Positions 24,279 to 32,946 of a DNA stretch of 64,000 nucleotides are shown here, one piece after another. Within the stretch, counting starts at the first letter, position 1. Every line of letters starts with the position of its first letter. The stretch spans positions 1 through 64,000 of the forward strand of contig NZ_BMCR01000002.1 of NCBI RefSeq assembly GCF_014635285.1. Direction: 5' to 3'. This DNA is from Stappia taiwanensis. GTDB lineage: Bacteria > Pseudomonadota > Alphaproteobacteria > Rhizobiales > Stappiaceae. The position numbers and the translations under genes were made by a program. The notes under the pieces are model-generated. The model was not told the DNA's origin, did not search any database, and saw only the letters and a list, made by a program, of their open reading frames with translations.

Positions 24279-24287
24279 TTCCCGCCT

Positions 24288-24590
24288 CTACGCATCGGTT
24301 CCGGAAGACGTCCCCGGCGCGCATTTCCGGTCGGCGTAGATCGCCACGAGCGGCGTTCCGTCTTGGTGGGCGCCGGCCTTCTCGATGCGATAGGTGCGGT
24401 GGTTCTTCAGGATCTCGGGCAGTTCCCAACGGCGGTAGAGGCCGGGAATGCGGAACATCTCGCCTGACGAGACCGGATCGTGTTCCTTCATCGGGTCATC
24501 CTTCGTGGCGGCCAGCGACCTTTGCGGGCCAGTCACGTGGGAAAAGCCGTCCGGAGGCACGGAACGGGACATCGGGTCAGGCAAATTCAT
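24288..24590 (-). CDS. Small phage protein, 100 residues
   Basis: The C-terminal half (MFRIPGLYRRWELPEILKNH, then TYRIEKAGAHQDGTPLVAIY) looks folded, while the N-terminal 35 residues look disordered. I chose the ATG at 24590 because GGGAGG lies 8 bases upstream; an internal ATG at 24491 is the alternative. It overlaps the sigma-like gene end by 14 bases. The function is unknown. Confidence 0.5.
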   Translation of the reverse strand: MNLPDPMSRSVPPDGFSHVTGPQRSLAATKDDPMKEHDPVSSGEMFRIPGLYRRWELPEILKNHRTYRIEKAGAHQDGTPLVAIYADRKCAPGTSSGTDA

Positions 24591-25299
24591 GGAAGGCCTC
24601 CCGCAGCCGCCGCGTGGCGCGCTGGTAGCGCTTGCGCGCGGCCGCCTCGGACAACCCGAGAGCCCGGGCGGTCTCGCCTTGCGTGAAGCCGTCGATCGCC
24701 ACGCGCAGGACAAGATCGCCATCGCGGCCGACCAGCCGTTCGACGTCCCGGCGCAGGAAAATCCCTTCCACTCCGCAGATCGGGCCGGTCGCGCAATCGT
24801 CGATCGTGTCGGGGTCGGCGTCGTCCACGGAGGTCCACCAGGCGGCCTCGCGGCAATGCGCGCGAATGGCGTCGCGCTCGACATTGCGCAGCACCGTCGC
24901 GGCGACCCGGTTGACGCGCCGCAGATCGAGCCCCCGGACGGTTTCGGTGGCGCGCGCGAGGATCTCGGAGGAAATGTCCTCCGGGCGTCCGGCCTTGCGC
25001 CAGAGGAGCCGCCGGCGCACTGCATCGAGGCCCGGCCAGAGCGCGAGAAGCACAAGGGTCAGGGCGCAGTCGGACGCGGCACCACCGCCGTGGGCCGCGC
25101 CAATCAACGCCATCAGGATGCGGTTCTTGCGCTCGGCGCAGCCGTCGCGGCCATGCAGCGCGTCAAGAAGCGCCGCCGGATCCGTGAAACCGGCGAGCGC
25201 CGGATCGCTGCACCGGATGGTCTCGAAGGATTTCTGGAACTGAAGTGTTGTGGAGGTCATCACGAGGCTGTCGTGAATCTCGTGCCATTTGAAGGACAT
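24577..25299 (-). CDS. Sigma-70 region 4-like protein
   Basis: This 240-residue protein carries a C-terminal helix-turn-helix FTQGETARALGLSEAAARKRYQ preceded by a region that could fit sigma region 2 (ATETVRGLDLRRVNRVAATV). This resembles ECF-type sigma factors with a degenerate N terminus. A phage-encoded sigma-like protein could redirect host polymerase to late genes. The ATG at 25299 is used; an ATG at 25260 would shorten it by 13 residues, and neither has a strong ribosome-binding element. Confidence 0.6.
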   Translation of the reverse strand: MSFKWHEIHDSLVMTSTTLQFQKSFETIRCSDPALAGFTDPAALLDALHGRDGCAERKNRILMALIGAAHGGGAASDCALTLVLLALWPGLDAVRRRLLWRKAGRPEDISSEILARATETVRGLDLRRVNRVAATVLRNVERDAIRAHCREAAWWTSVDDADPDTIDDCATGPICGVEGIFLRRDVERLVGRDGDLVLRVAIDGFTQGETARALGLSEAAARKRYQRATRRLREAFHEFA

Positions 25300-25398
25300 C
25301 GAACGTCTGCCTTTCGGCCAGGCGTCCGGCGCCTTGTCGTGGCCAGGTCAGGACGTCGCGCGTCTCTTCGGTTTCAGGGGATTGGGTGGGCGTCCGCG

Positions 25399-25644
25399 TC
25401 AGTGCGCGGGGGCCGATGCCTTGTTCAGCGTGCCGCAGCCCCGACAGGTGGCGACGGCCGGCAGGCTCACGAGATATTCGTGGCCGCGCGCGAAACGCAG
25501 GTGAAGCTGCCCGTCGCGGCGGACGCCAAGCAGCTTGTCACACCGCGTACAGCGCCAGTCAGCGCCCGAGGCTTTGGGGGTGTTCTTTTCGGCGACGGTC
25601 CGGCTGCCTGCCGCCGGATGACGCGATGGATCGGGAGTCGGCAT
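25399..25644 (-). CDS. Com-like zinc-finger protein
   Basis: This 81-residue protein has two CxxC pairs, CTRC at about 48-51 and CRGC near the C terminus, with aromatic and basic residues between them (HLRFARGHEYLVSLP). That layout is like the Mu Com translational activator and other small phage zinc ribbons. A GAGGAG element lies 7 bases before the ATG. An RNA- or DNA-binding regulatory role is likely. It stands alone, with gaps on both sides. Confidence 0.65.
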   Translation of the reverse strand: MPTPDPSRHPAAGSRTVAEKNTPKASGADWRCTRCDKLLGVRRDGQLHLRFARGHEYLVSLPAVATCRGCGTLNKASAPAH

Positions 25645-25723
25645 GGAAATGCTCCTCTGTTGTGGAGCCTTTCCAATAATCAGCGGATTGTTCGACCGTC
25701 CCGCACAGCATGTTAGACCGTCG

Positions 25724-27967
25724 TCAGACGCGCTCTTCGACCAGCGCCTCGAAGACGTCTTCCGTGGAGCTTTCCCCGGTGACCAGGCGCCAGTATCCGC
25801 GCTTTTCACCCCTGGCGATGTAGACGTTCAGAATGCTCTCCCAGGTCTTTGTGCGGAACGCCTGCTGCGGGCTGCGCGAGCCGAGGCCGTCCATCAGCTG
25901 TTTCACTTGCACATCGGGGCTGCCGGACTTCCAGGCGGCGACGAGCCGGTCGAAGATCGTGATCTGGTCGGCGCCCGTCAGGGCAAGCGGCGCCTTGCCC
26001 GGGATGTGCACGGTCGCCGATTGCGGCCCCGAGCGGAGGACCTGCGGCGTCGCGCCGCCGCGCGCCAGCGGCAGGTTGGTGCGGTAGGCGAGCTCGAGTG
26101 CGGCGTGCGGGATCACCGGGCCCTCCGCTTCCAACGACAGGTTCCGCAGCATCGGCAGGACCACGTTGGGACCGAGATAGCCGGGCCCTTCGCCGCTGGC
26201 TGACAGGACGATGCCGACGCCCGCGCTGTTCCGGGCACGCATGAGCTGATCCAGCCGCGTGACGGTCTTCAGATCGTAGAGCCGACGGGCGAAAAAGATC
26301 GGAACCTCGGCGCCGTCGATCCGCGTGGATCCCAGCAGCGACAGATCCGGGTCAATCACATGGGCGGTGGACCTGATCAAAAGCGGTTTCAGCATCCCGA
26401 CCACGGTTTCATGCAGCCAGTCGCGGTTGATCTCGAACATCTCGAGATCGGCCGTCGGCCGCAGGCCCCCGTCCTTGCCGAAGGCGTCGACCGTGCGCGA
26501 CATGCCCTCGATCCCGGACGGCTTGACCGCCGCCTCGCCGCCCGTGTCGTCCTCGTTGATCAGCACGATGTCCTGGCGTCCGCGCCGATCGAGCAGCCCG
26601 CCCTGGATCAACTGGTCGGGATCGAGACCCAGTTCACGCAGATGCTCGCCGCTGACCTCGTCCTCGGTCCGGTTGTGGAGTATCACCAGTTGCCGGAACA
26701 TCGCGCGCAGATCGCCCGGATCGATCTGCCTGAAGGCGCTCAGGATGCCCCATGCGTCGAGCAGCGCGAACCCGAGAGTGCGCTCGTCGGGATCCTTGTT
26801 GCTCTGCAGGTTGCAGCTTTTCGAGCCGGAGATGGTGATGTTGAGCGTGCGCTCCCTGTCGTCGCCCACGCGATTGTAGGCGACCGCGATGCCGATGCGG
26901 CTGAAACCGTCGGCGCGGCGGAAGATGTTGTTCGGCCTGAGGTAGCAGTCGGCCACCTCCTCGATATCGTCGTCCGATGCGACCTTCAGGAGCAGCTTGC
27001 GCCGCCAGTTGCCGAGGCGGATCTCGGCCTCGAGCACGCGGGCGTCGGTGATCTCGTATCCGTCGATCCGCGGCAGATCGAGCCGCAGGGACGAGCGGAA
27101 GCGCGACAGGTTGTAGCGCTTCCAGGTCAGCGGTTTCTGCGAGACATCGTGGCCGAGCGCCTGTTCCGCAAACGCGCCGGCCACGCCCTGACGCACGACC
27201 GGACTGTCCGCGCAGACCTCGATCTGGCGGATCGCCGGCGTGTAGATGAGGGTCGCTTCGTTCGGCGGGCGATAATAGATCGTGCCCCGGCGCCCATCGT
27301 CGCGGTGGTCATGAACGCTCGACAGCGGCCCGCCGTGCCGGACGATCAGCATGATCGATGCCGGATGTGCGGCGGTCGCAGGCAGATCGATCGCCTTGAC
27401 GGTGCAGGCGGTCTTGAGCTGGAGGACTTCGGTGATCTTCCTTGCCAGCGCATTCTCGTCCACCGCGCCCGAATCCAGGTCGATCGCCTTTTCGAGTTCC
27501 ACCTCGAAAGCATCGTAGAGCTTGCCGTAATCCCTGAATTTCCGGGCGAAGTGGAAACTCTCGGCATCCTCGAATGTTCGGCGGGCATTCAGGAAGGCCC
27601 AGATACTCTTGCAAAGCGGATCCGGCTGTCGCTCGAATTCGACCGATTGCTCGTCCGTGAGCTGCTGGTCCGCAATGGCCGAAAGCGAATCGATGCCCTT
27701 GCCTTCGGCCAGGGAAAGAATTCTGCGGGACCGCTGCTCCGCCGGGCGCAATTCATCCTGATCGAATTCGGCGAGGACGCGAACAAGCTCCTGTCGAAAG
27801 GTTTCAATGGCCTCGTCGTCCGAGAAATCGGGGACACCCTCGGGCAGGGCGAAATCGGGCTCGTTTTCTCCTTCCCTGGCGGCGAGCACCGCTCTGGCAA
27901 GGTCGATCCGCGCATCCTCGATCAGGGCGTGAATGTTGGGACCGATCGGGGATGCTTTCCGCGCCAT
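25724..27967 (-). CDS. Large phage-borne protein of unknown function, 747 residues
   Basis: No domain is recognised. The ATG at 27967 has AGAGGTGA just upstream; the frame stays open to 28135 but without such support. The N-terminal 200 residues are acidic and helical (EPDFALPEGVPDFSDDEAIE). The middle contains many beta strands (GTIYYRPPNEATLIYTPAIR, CYLRPNNIFRRADGFSRIGI), and the C terminus has YLGPNVVLPMLRNLSL. There is no transmembrane segment, Walker motif or obvious nuclease motif. It is divergent from the integrase operon, a slot often used for repressors or accessory defence genes in such prophages. Confidence 0.7.
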   Translation of the reverse strand: MARKASPIGPNIHALIEDARIDLARAVLAAREGENEPDFALPEGVPDFSDDEAIETFRQELVRVLAEFDQDELRPAEQRSRRILSLAEGKGIDSLSAIADQQLTDEQSVEFERQPDPLCKSIWAFLNARRTFEDAESFHFARKFRDYGKLYDAFEVELEKAIDLDSGAVDENALARKITEVLQLKTACTVKAIDLPATAAHPASIMLIVRHGGPLSSVHDHRDDGRRGTIYYRPPNEATLIYTPAIRQIEVCADSPVVRQGVAGAFAEQALGHDVSQKPLTWKRYNLSRFRSSLRLDLPRIDGYEITDARVLEAEIRLGNWRRKLLLKVASDDDIEEVADCYLRPNNIFRRADGFSRIGIAVAYNRVGDDRERTLNITISGSKSCNLQSNKDPDERTLGFALLDAWGILSAFRQIDPGDLRAMFRQLVILHNRTEDEVSGEHLRELGLDPDQLIQGGLLDRRGRQDIVLINEDDTGGEAAVKPSGIEGMSRTVDAFGKDGGLRPTADLEMFEINRDWLHETVVGMLKPLLIRSTAHVIDPDLSLLGSTRIDGAEVPIFFARRLYDLKTVTRLDQLMRARNSAGVGIVLSASGEGPGYLGPNVVLPMLRNLSLEAEGPVIPHAALELAYRTNLPLARGGATPQVLRSGPQSATVHIPGKAPLALTGADQITIFDRLVAAWKSGSPDVQVKQLMDGLGSRSPQQAFRTKTWESILNVYIARGEKRGYWRLVTGESSTEDVFEALVEERV

Positions 27968-28158
27968 GGACTCACCTCTGCGAACACCTGCAATTGACTG
28001 ATTCAACCGGCGATAATCGTGAAATTGCCGCGAGGGGCAAGCCCCGATGTTCCGCAACTGTTCCCATAGGGTCCGCGCGTCGGAGTTCGATGTCTCATCG
28101 CGGGGCTTCGGGTGGCTTTTGAACGGTGACGACAACGCAATTCACGACCGCCTCCGAC

Positions 28159-28362
28159 ATGAAACGTCCCAATCCCTTGCCACCCGACATGATGACCCCA
28201 GCCGAGCGCCGCGCCGAACTGTGCGGTCTTCTGGCGCTCGGGCTGGTCCGTCTGAAGCTGCGCGAACGCGACGAAGCGTCTGTCGATACTGGAGAAATTC
28301 GCCTACACTCTTCGGCCGACCAATGCCGTCATGCAACTCCAACTCACCGGAGAACCGCATGA
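28159..28362 (+). CDS. Small protein at the head of the integration operon
   Basis: This 67-residue protein contains MTPAERRAELCGLLALGLVR and ends ATPTHRRTA. Short proteins with this PAERR..LA.GL.RL pattern precede DUF2924 and serine recombinase genes in many alphaproteobacterial prophages. The ATG at 28159 is favoured over a GTG at 28126. Its stop overlaps the DUF2924 start (ATGA). The function is unknown; it may assist recombination. Confidence 0.6.
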   Translation: MKRPNPLPPDMMTPAERRAELCGLLALGLVRLKLRERDEASVDTGEIRLHSSADQCRHATPTHRRTA

Positions 28363-28811
28363 ACAAACCTGATCCCATTCCCGCGCGCCTGGCAGCACTC
28401 AAGACCGCGACAACGCCGGAGTTGAAGCAGCAGTGGCGTGACCTGTTCGACAGCGAGCCGCCACCGTTCAATCGGCGCTACCTTGAGAGCCGGCTGGCCT
28501 ACCGCATCCAGGAGCTGGCCTATGGTGGGCTGAAGCCGGAGACGATCCGGCGGCTGGAGCGGTTGGGCGAAGACCTCGACGGCGGCGACCGGACGAAGAG
28601 CCGCATCCGCGCCGACACCATGCCCATCGCCGGCACGCGGTTGATCCGCGAGTGGCAGGGCGTCGAGCACGCCGTCACAGTGACCGCTGACGGCTTCGAG
28701 TGGCAGGGGCGGCCCTACAAGTCGCTGTCCGCCATCGCACGCGCGATCACCGGCACGCGCTGGAATGGCTGGGTCTTCTTTGGGCTGAAGAACCGGAGGG
28801 CGCGGACGTGA
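28359..28811 (+). CDS. DUF2924 family protein
   Basis: This 150-residue protein carries RRYLESRLAYRIQELAYGGL and GTRLIREWQGVEHAVTVTAD, the family signature, and ends with GTRWNGWVFFGLKNRRA. DUF2924 proteins are almost always encoded directly before a large serine recombinase and are thought to be accessory factors, perhaps directionality or DNA-binding factors, though this is unproven. The overlap with the recombinase start is GTGA. The frame is open back to 28047 but the upstream part looks non-coding. Confidence 0.85.
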   Translation: MNKPDPIPARLAALKTATTPELKQQWRDLFDSEPPPFNRRYLESRLAYRIQELAYGGLKPETIRRLERLGEDLDGGDRTKSRIRADTMPIAGTRLIREWQGVEHAVTVTADGFEWQGRPYKSLSAIARAITGTRWNGWVFFGLKNRRART

Positions 28812-30118
28812 CGAAGCCGGTCGTACGCAAACAGCGCTGCGCCATCTACACCCGGAAATCCTCCGAGGAAGGGCTGGAGCAGGAGTTCAACTCGCTCCAT
28901 GCCCAGCGGGAGGCGTGTGAATCCTTTATCGCCAGCCAGCGGTCCGAAGGCTGGGTGCTGGTGCGCGACCGCTATGACGACGGCGGCATCTCGGGCGGCA
29001 CGCTGGAACGCCCGGGACTGAAGCGCCTGATGGTCGACATCGAGGACGGGCTGGTCGACGTGGTTGTCGTCTACAAGATCGACCGCCTCAGCCGATCGCT
29101 GGCCGACTTCGCCAAGCTGGTCGAGGTGTTCGACCGCAATGACGTGACTTTCGTTTCCGTCACGCAGTCCTTCAACACGACCACGTCGATGGGGCGGCTG
29201 ACGCTGAACATTCTGCTGTCCTTCGCGCAGTTCGAACGGGAGGTGACGGCCGAGCGCATCCGCGACAAGGTCGCCGCCAGCCGCAAGAAGGGGATGTGGA
29301 TGGGTGGCGTGCCGCCTTACGGCTACCGGGTCGAGAACCGGAAGCTGGTGATCGACGACGCGCGCGCCGAACATGTCCGCTGGATCTTTGCCCGGTTCCT
29401 CGAGATCGGCTCGGGAACGGAACTGGCGCGGGAGCTGGCGAAGCGCGGGATCCGCACGCCGCGCGGCAACCGGATCGACAAGAAATACCTCTACCGGATG
29501 CTGAACAACCGCGCCTATATCGGCGAGGCGGTCCACAAGGGCGAGAGCTACCCCGGCGAGCATGACGCGATCATAGACCGCGAGACGTGGGACCGCGTCC
29601 ACGCCATCCTGCAGGAGAGCCCCCGAAAGCGCGCCGCCCGGACCCGCGCCGAGACGCCGGCGCTGCTGAAAGGTCTGCTGTTCGGACCGGACGGCGCCGC
29701 GTTCTCGCCGACCCATACGCGCAAAGGCGACAGGCTCTACCGCTACTACGTCAGCCAGACGGTACTGAAACACGGTGCCGGATCCTGCCCCGTGGGCCGC
29801 GTGCCCGCGGGCGAGATCGAGGCGGCCGTCATCGACCAGCTCCGCGCAGTCTTCCGGCAGCCCGAGATCGTGGCGGGGACGTGGAAGGCGGCGCGCGCCC
29901 ACGCCGACGACTTCACCGAAGCCGACGCCCGTACGGCCCTGCAGCAGCTTGACCCGCTGTGGGACGAACTGTTCCCCGCAGAGCAAGCCCGCATCGTGGC
30001 GCTGCTGATCGAGCGCGTGGACATCGGCACCGACGGGCTCAACGTGCGCTTGCGCGTCGATGGCCTTGGCGGTCTGGCCCGCGAGATGCTGGCCGGTGGC
30101 ATAGAGGCCGCAGCGTGA
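28808..30118 (+). CDS. Large serine recombinase (phage integrase)
   Basis: This 436-residue protein has the N-terminal resolvase domain with YTRKS (catalytic Ser18), DRYDDGGISGGTLERPGL and YKIDRLSRSLADF. A recombinase domain (GVPPYGYRVENRKLVIDD) follows, then a zinc-ribbon region and a C-terminal helical part. It would catalyse site-specific phage integration and, with a partner, excision. It starts with GTG overlapping the DUF2924 stop. It sits at the right end of the phage genes, so one attachment site should lie within a few hundred bases downstream. Confidence 0.93.
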   Translation: MTKPVVRKQRCAIYTRKSSEEGLEQEFNSLHAQREACESFIASQRSEGWVLVRDRYDDGGISGGTLERPGLKRLMVDIEDGLVDVVVVYKIDRLSRSLADFAKLVEVFDRNDVTFVSVTQSFNTTTSMGRLTLNILLSFAQFEREVTAERIRDKVAASRKKGMWMGGVPPYGYRVENRKLVIDDARAEHVRWIFARFLEIGSGTELARELAKRGIRTPRGNRIDKKYLYRMLNNRAYIGEAVHKGESYPGEHDAIIDRETWDRVHAILQESPRKRAARTRAETPALLKGLLFGPDGAAFSPTHTRKGDRLYRYYVSQTVLKHGAGSCPVGRVPAGEIEAAVIDQLRAVFRQPEIVAGTWKAARAHADDFTEADARTALQQLDPLWDELFPAEQARIVALLIERVDIGTDGLNVRLRVDGLGGLAREMLAGGIEAAA

Positions 30119-30510
30119 CACACGGCGCACCGATCCCCGACACCGTGACACTTCACGTCCCGTTCCGCATCGCGAAGCGCGGCGGAAAGAAGGAGATGCA
30201 GATGCCCGAAGGCGCCACGCACTCGCCGCGGACTGACAACACGCTGGTCAAGGCGCTGGCCCGTGCGTTCCGATGGAAGCGGATGCTCGAGTCGGGCGAA
30301 TACGCCACCATCGCTGAACTGGGCGAACGAGAGGGCATCGCGCCCTCCTACATGACCCGCGTCCTGCGGCTCACGCTGCTCGCGCCTGACATCATCGAGG
30401 CGATCCTGGACGGGAAGCAGGGGCCGGAGTTGACGCTGAGGAAGGTGCTTGAGCCGTTTCCGTTGGAGCGGAGCAGACAAGAAGCACATTTCAGCATTGC
30501 GCGCCGGTAA
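30115..30510 (+). CDS. HTH-like protein downstream of the recombinase
   Basis: This 131-residue protein has a helix-turn-helix stretch (TIAELGEREGIAPSYMTRVL) followed by a conserved LTLLAPDIIEAILDGKQG region. It is coupled to the recombinase gene by a GTGA overlap. Proteins of this kind follow serine recombinases in alphaproteobacterial elements and may be recombination directionality factors or regulators. The final 20 residues differ from the usual ending, suggesting truncation close to the element boundary. Confidence 0.7.
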   Translation: MTHGAPIPDTVTLHVPFRIAKRGGKKEMQMPEGATHSPRTDNTLVKALARAFRWKRMLESGEYATIAELGEREGIAPSYMTRVLRLTLLAPDIIEAILDGKQGPELTLRKVLEPFPLERSRQEAHFSIARR

Positions 30511-30716
30511 CGGCGTGGAGTGTTTGGTCCATCCGGACTTTGCTGAAAACGGAACCCTTGGCCGGATCTTGGTGTCGATGCCGTTGAAGCAGGCGCAGTG
30601 AAGCGGCGACAGTACCGCCGCGACAAGGCTCCAACCTCTTGCTCGATATCGGCCGAACAACTCGTCGGGCGTCGCAGAGGCTGGCGCTGTCGTCCCGATC
30701 CGCTCGCACATAGCCG

Positions 30717-30735
30717 CAACATTTCACGTATGTTG
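30717..30735. promoter_or_regulatory. Operator 1 of the GHKL operon
   Basis: CAACAT and ATGTTG flank a 7-base spacer, giving a perfect 6-base inverted repeat. A second copy of the same design starts exactly 30 bases later. It lies just upstream of the predicted -35 element, a place suited to cooperative repression. Confidence 0.65.
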
Positions 30736-30743
30736 ACGCTATA

Positions 30744-30772
30744 TTGCAACATAAGCGTTCTGTTGCTATATA
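30744..30772 (+). promoter_or_regulatory. Promoter of the GHKL defence operon, probably leaderless
   Basis: TTGCAA (30744-30749) and TATATA (30767-30772) are spaced by 17 bases, a good sigma-70 pattern. The ATG of the first gene is at 30779, only 6 bases past the -10, so transcription would begin at or near the A of the start codon. A leaderless mRNA fits the absence of a ribosome-binding element there. Confidence 0.6.
30747..30765. promoter_or_regulatory. Operator 2 of the GHKL operon
   Basis: CAACATAAGCGTTCTGTTG repeats the design CAACAT-N7-NTGTTG with one arm base changed. It occupies the spacer between the -35 and -10 elements of the promoter at 30744-30772, so a bound protein would block RNA polymerase. 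The 30-base offset from operator 1 is about three helical turns, favouring cooperative binding. Confidence 0.65.
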
Positions 30773-30778
30773 CAGGAC

Positions 30779-31000
30779 ATGAAGGACAAGAGAGAGAGCT
30801 TCGTGAGGTTGGCGGAGGGGCGTGTGAACCGAGCCCTCAAGGACATCCGGCTGATTGGCAACCTCTCGAATCGGTCTGCGTACAGCTACTCCGACGAAGA
30901 CGTGAAGAAGATCTTCAGGGCTCTGCAGCGGGAGCTCGAGCTTGCTCGATCACGCTTCGGCGACGGTGAAAGCAGCGGTTCAGGTGATTTCAAGCTGTAA
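30779..31000 (+). CDS. Small first gene of the GHKL/DUF6339 operon
   Basis: This 73-residue, highly charged, helical protein contains RVNRALKDIRLIGNLSNRSA and YSDEDVKKIFRALQRELELA. I have no domain name, but the KIFRALQ-type ending recurs in short proteins that open restriction-like operons. The ATG is used with a probable leaderless transcript; a GTG at about codon 16 with GGAGGGG before it is an alternative start for translation of a shorter form. It probably serves the system's complex or its regulation. The function is unknown. Confidence 0.7.
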   Translation: MKDKRESFVRLAEGRVNRALKDIRLIGNLSNRSAYSYSDEDVKKIFRALQRELELARSRFGDGESSGSGDFKL

Positions 31001-31044
31001 ACGCAGCCATTTCAGAGAATTCTATAGAAGGAGCGCGTGGAAGG

Positions 31045-32946
31045 ATGGTTGAACCTGTTCTGAGATTCCTGACCAACGAAGCAGGCGAGAAGGAGGGCCT
31101 CGGCGACGCCGGAATCGAGACGTTTCGTGATGCGCCTTATGCCAGCTGCGCTCGGGAAGCAGGGCAGAACAGTCGTGACGCAGCGACGGGCCTGCCCGCG
31201 GAGCCCGTTCGAATGTCCTTCAATGTCTTGAAGCTCGATCCCTCAAGCTTTCCGTCACACGACCTGCTCAGTGATACGATCTCCGCTTGCAGCGCCGAGG
31301 CAGAACAGGATCGCGAGAAGGAATTCTTTTCGAATGCTTCCAAAGTAATCGGCGCAAGTTTCATTCCGGTGCTCGAGATAGCCGATCACAATACGACTGG
31401 CCTTGTTGGCCCGCCCGACAAGGATGGCACTCCCTTCCATTCACTCGTCAAGGCTTCGGGGGTGACAGCAAAGGACACCGCCGACTCAGGCGGCTCTTTT
31501 GGGATCGGAAAGAACGCGTCCTTTGCCGTATCGGATCTTCAGACCGTCTTTTACGCGACGACGTACAAGGACGGAGACGCGGAAGCTTTTGCTGCTCAGG
31601 GAAAGGTGAAGCTGGTTTCTCACACTGCGTCCGACGGCACCAAACACAGGGCAACCGGCTATTGGGGTGACCCCGATGGCTTTCGGGCCGTGACCGACCC
31701 TGCCTTGGTGCCGGAATGGATGAAGCGCACCGAGACCGGAACCTCAATCTTCTGCATGGGTTTCCGGGCCGCTGAGGACTGGGCGGAACGGATGACCTAT
31801 TCGCTCGTCTCGAATTTCTTCTGCGCTGTTCATCGCGAAGAGATGGTTTTTGAAGTCGATGATGGCAGGATCAATATCAACCGAAACACGCTCGAGAGCC
31901 TTTTCTCCAGGCAGGACATCATCGATGCAGCGGAGCGTACAGGGCACCAAGCCGATCTTACCTTCGCAGGGCAGCTCTATCGTTGCCTCGTTTCGGACAG
32001 CGCGGAAGAGCATGTTCTGACCATCCCGAAGCTTGGGCAGTTACGTGTCAGAGTGCTGATCGAAGAGGGAATGCCCAGCCGTGTCGGTTTCATACGAAAC
32101 GGAATGCTGATCACTGATAATCTTCGACACTTTGGACACCCTCTCCAGCAATTCCGGGGCTCCCGCGACTTCGTGGTCGTAGTGGAACCAGCCGATCTGG
32201 AGGCTGGCGTGCTGTTGAAGAAGCTTGAGAATCCGGCACATGATGGCTTCTCGGCGGAACGGCTCCCCGATGCTGCCAAACGCGCTGATGCCTCGACCGC
32301 GATGAAACAACTCGGCAAGGAGCTCCGGGAGATCATCAAGGCCACAACCGGCGTCAAGCACGAGGGCTCCGTCGTCCTCGACGAACTTGGTCGTTTCTTC
32401 TCGGAGACCGGCAAGACCGACAAGCCCGACGATCCGAATGCAGAACATGATCCCGAACGGTACACCTACGAGTCCAAGCGACGGAAATCAAAGTCTCGAA
32501 AGGCACCCAGCCCTGCTGGAGGCGAACGAGGCGGTCGAAGCCAGACCGGGACGGGTTCTGGCGGTAAAGGAGGTGGTAGCGGCTCCGGAACCGGTGGCGG
32601 CACGGGCGGCCGCGGCAGTGCAGGAGACCGAGAGCCAGTTGTTCTGCGCGAGGTACGCAATCTCATCCGCTCAGACGGCTCTGGAGCAGCCACATCCCGT
32701 GAACTGCATTTCACGCCGGAAGCCTCGGGACCGATCGAGTTGATGGTTCAGGCCACGGGTGTGAATGCGCCCGAGGGCCTCAACGTAACGGCGGCGGACG
32801 CGGGCACTCCCGGCTCTGGTGTGCTTACTGTTGACGTGAAAAAAGGCGAACGGTGCAAGGTCACCGTTTCGTTCGATGAACCATACGATGGCCCGATCGA
32901 GTTGATCGCCATAAGCCGCGCGGCAGTCGAGGAAACGCCGGCATGA
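31045..32946 (+). CDS. GHKL-fold ATPase (MORC/Hsp90-like) of a defence operon
   Basis: This 633-residue protein has an N-terminal Bergerat ATP-binding fold: N box REAGQNSRDA (37-46), G1-like ADHNTTGL (113-120) and G2-like GGSFGIGKNASF (149-160). After about 470 a basic region (YESKRRKSKSRKAP) and a Gly/Ser/Thr-rich linker lead to a C-terminal beta-rich domain (about 535-633). GHKL ATPases dimerise on ATP binding and act as clamps on DNA or protein; MORC-like ones occur in bacterial restriction-type systems. The next gene overlaps by 4 bases. Confidence 0.82.
   Translation: MVEPVLRFLTNEAGEKEGLGDAGIETFRDAPYASCAREAGQNSRDAATGLPAEPVRMSFNVLKLDPSSFPSHDLLSDTISACSAEAEQDREKEFFSNASKVIGASFIPVLEIADHNTTGLVGPPDKDGTPFHSLVKASGVTAKDTADSGGSFGIGKNASFAVSDLQTVFYATTYKDGDAEAFAAQGKVKLVSHTASDGTKHRATGYWGDPDGFRAVTDPALVPEWMKRTETGTSIFCMGFRAAEDWAERMTYSLVSNFFCAVHREEMVFEVDDGRININRNTLESLFSRQDIIDAAERTGHQADLTFAGQLYRCLVSDSAEEHVLTIPKLGQLRVRVLIEEGMPSRVGFIRNGMLITDNLRHFGHPLQQFRGSRDFVVVVEPADLEAGVLLKKLENPAHDGFSAERLPDAAKRADASTAMKQLGKELREIIKATTGVKHEGSVVLDELGRFFSETGKTDKPDDPNAEHDPERYTYESKRRKSKSRKAPSPAGGERGGRSQTGTGSGGKGGGSGSGTGGGTGGRGSAGDREPVVLREVRNLIRSDGSGAATSRELHFTPEASGPIELMVQATGVNAPEGLNVTAADAGTPGSGVLTVDVKKGERCKVTVSFDEPYDGPIELIAISRAAVEETPA

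Larger units (their letters stand above)
30511..30778. other. Gap containing the probable prophage right end and the island promoter
   Basis: No gene is convincing between the integrase operon and the defence operon. The left half is GC-rich phage-like DNA and probably holds the attachment site. The right end is AT-rich and contains the operators and promoter described separately. The core attachment sequence cannot be found without the left end of the prophage. Confidence 0.4.

Noticed and set aside
28715-30151. A 478-codon minus-strand frame across the serine recombinase
   Set aside because: Antisense shadow; the plus strand has the catalytic and zinc regions.
30491-30727. A leftward gene in the gap between the integrase operon and the defence operon
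   Set aside because: The translation is Arg/Cys-rich without any family resemblance, lacks a ribosome-binding element and overlaps the operator region.
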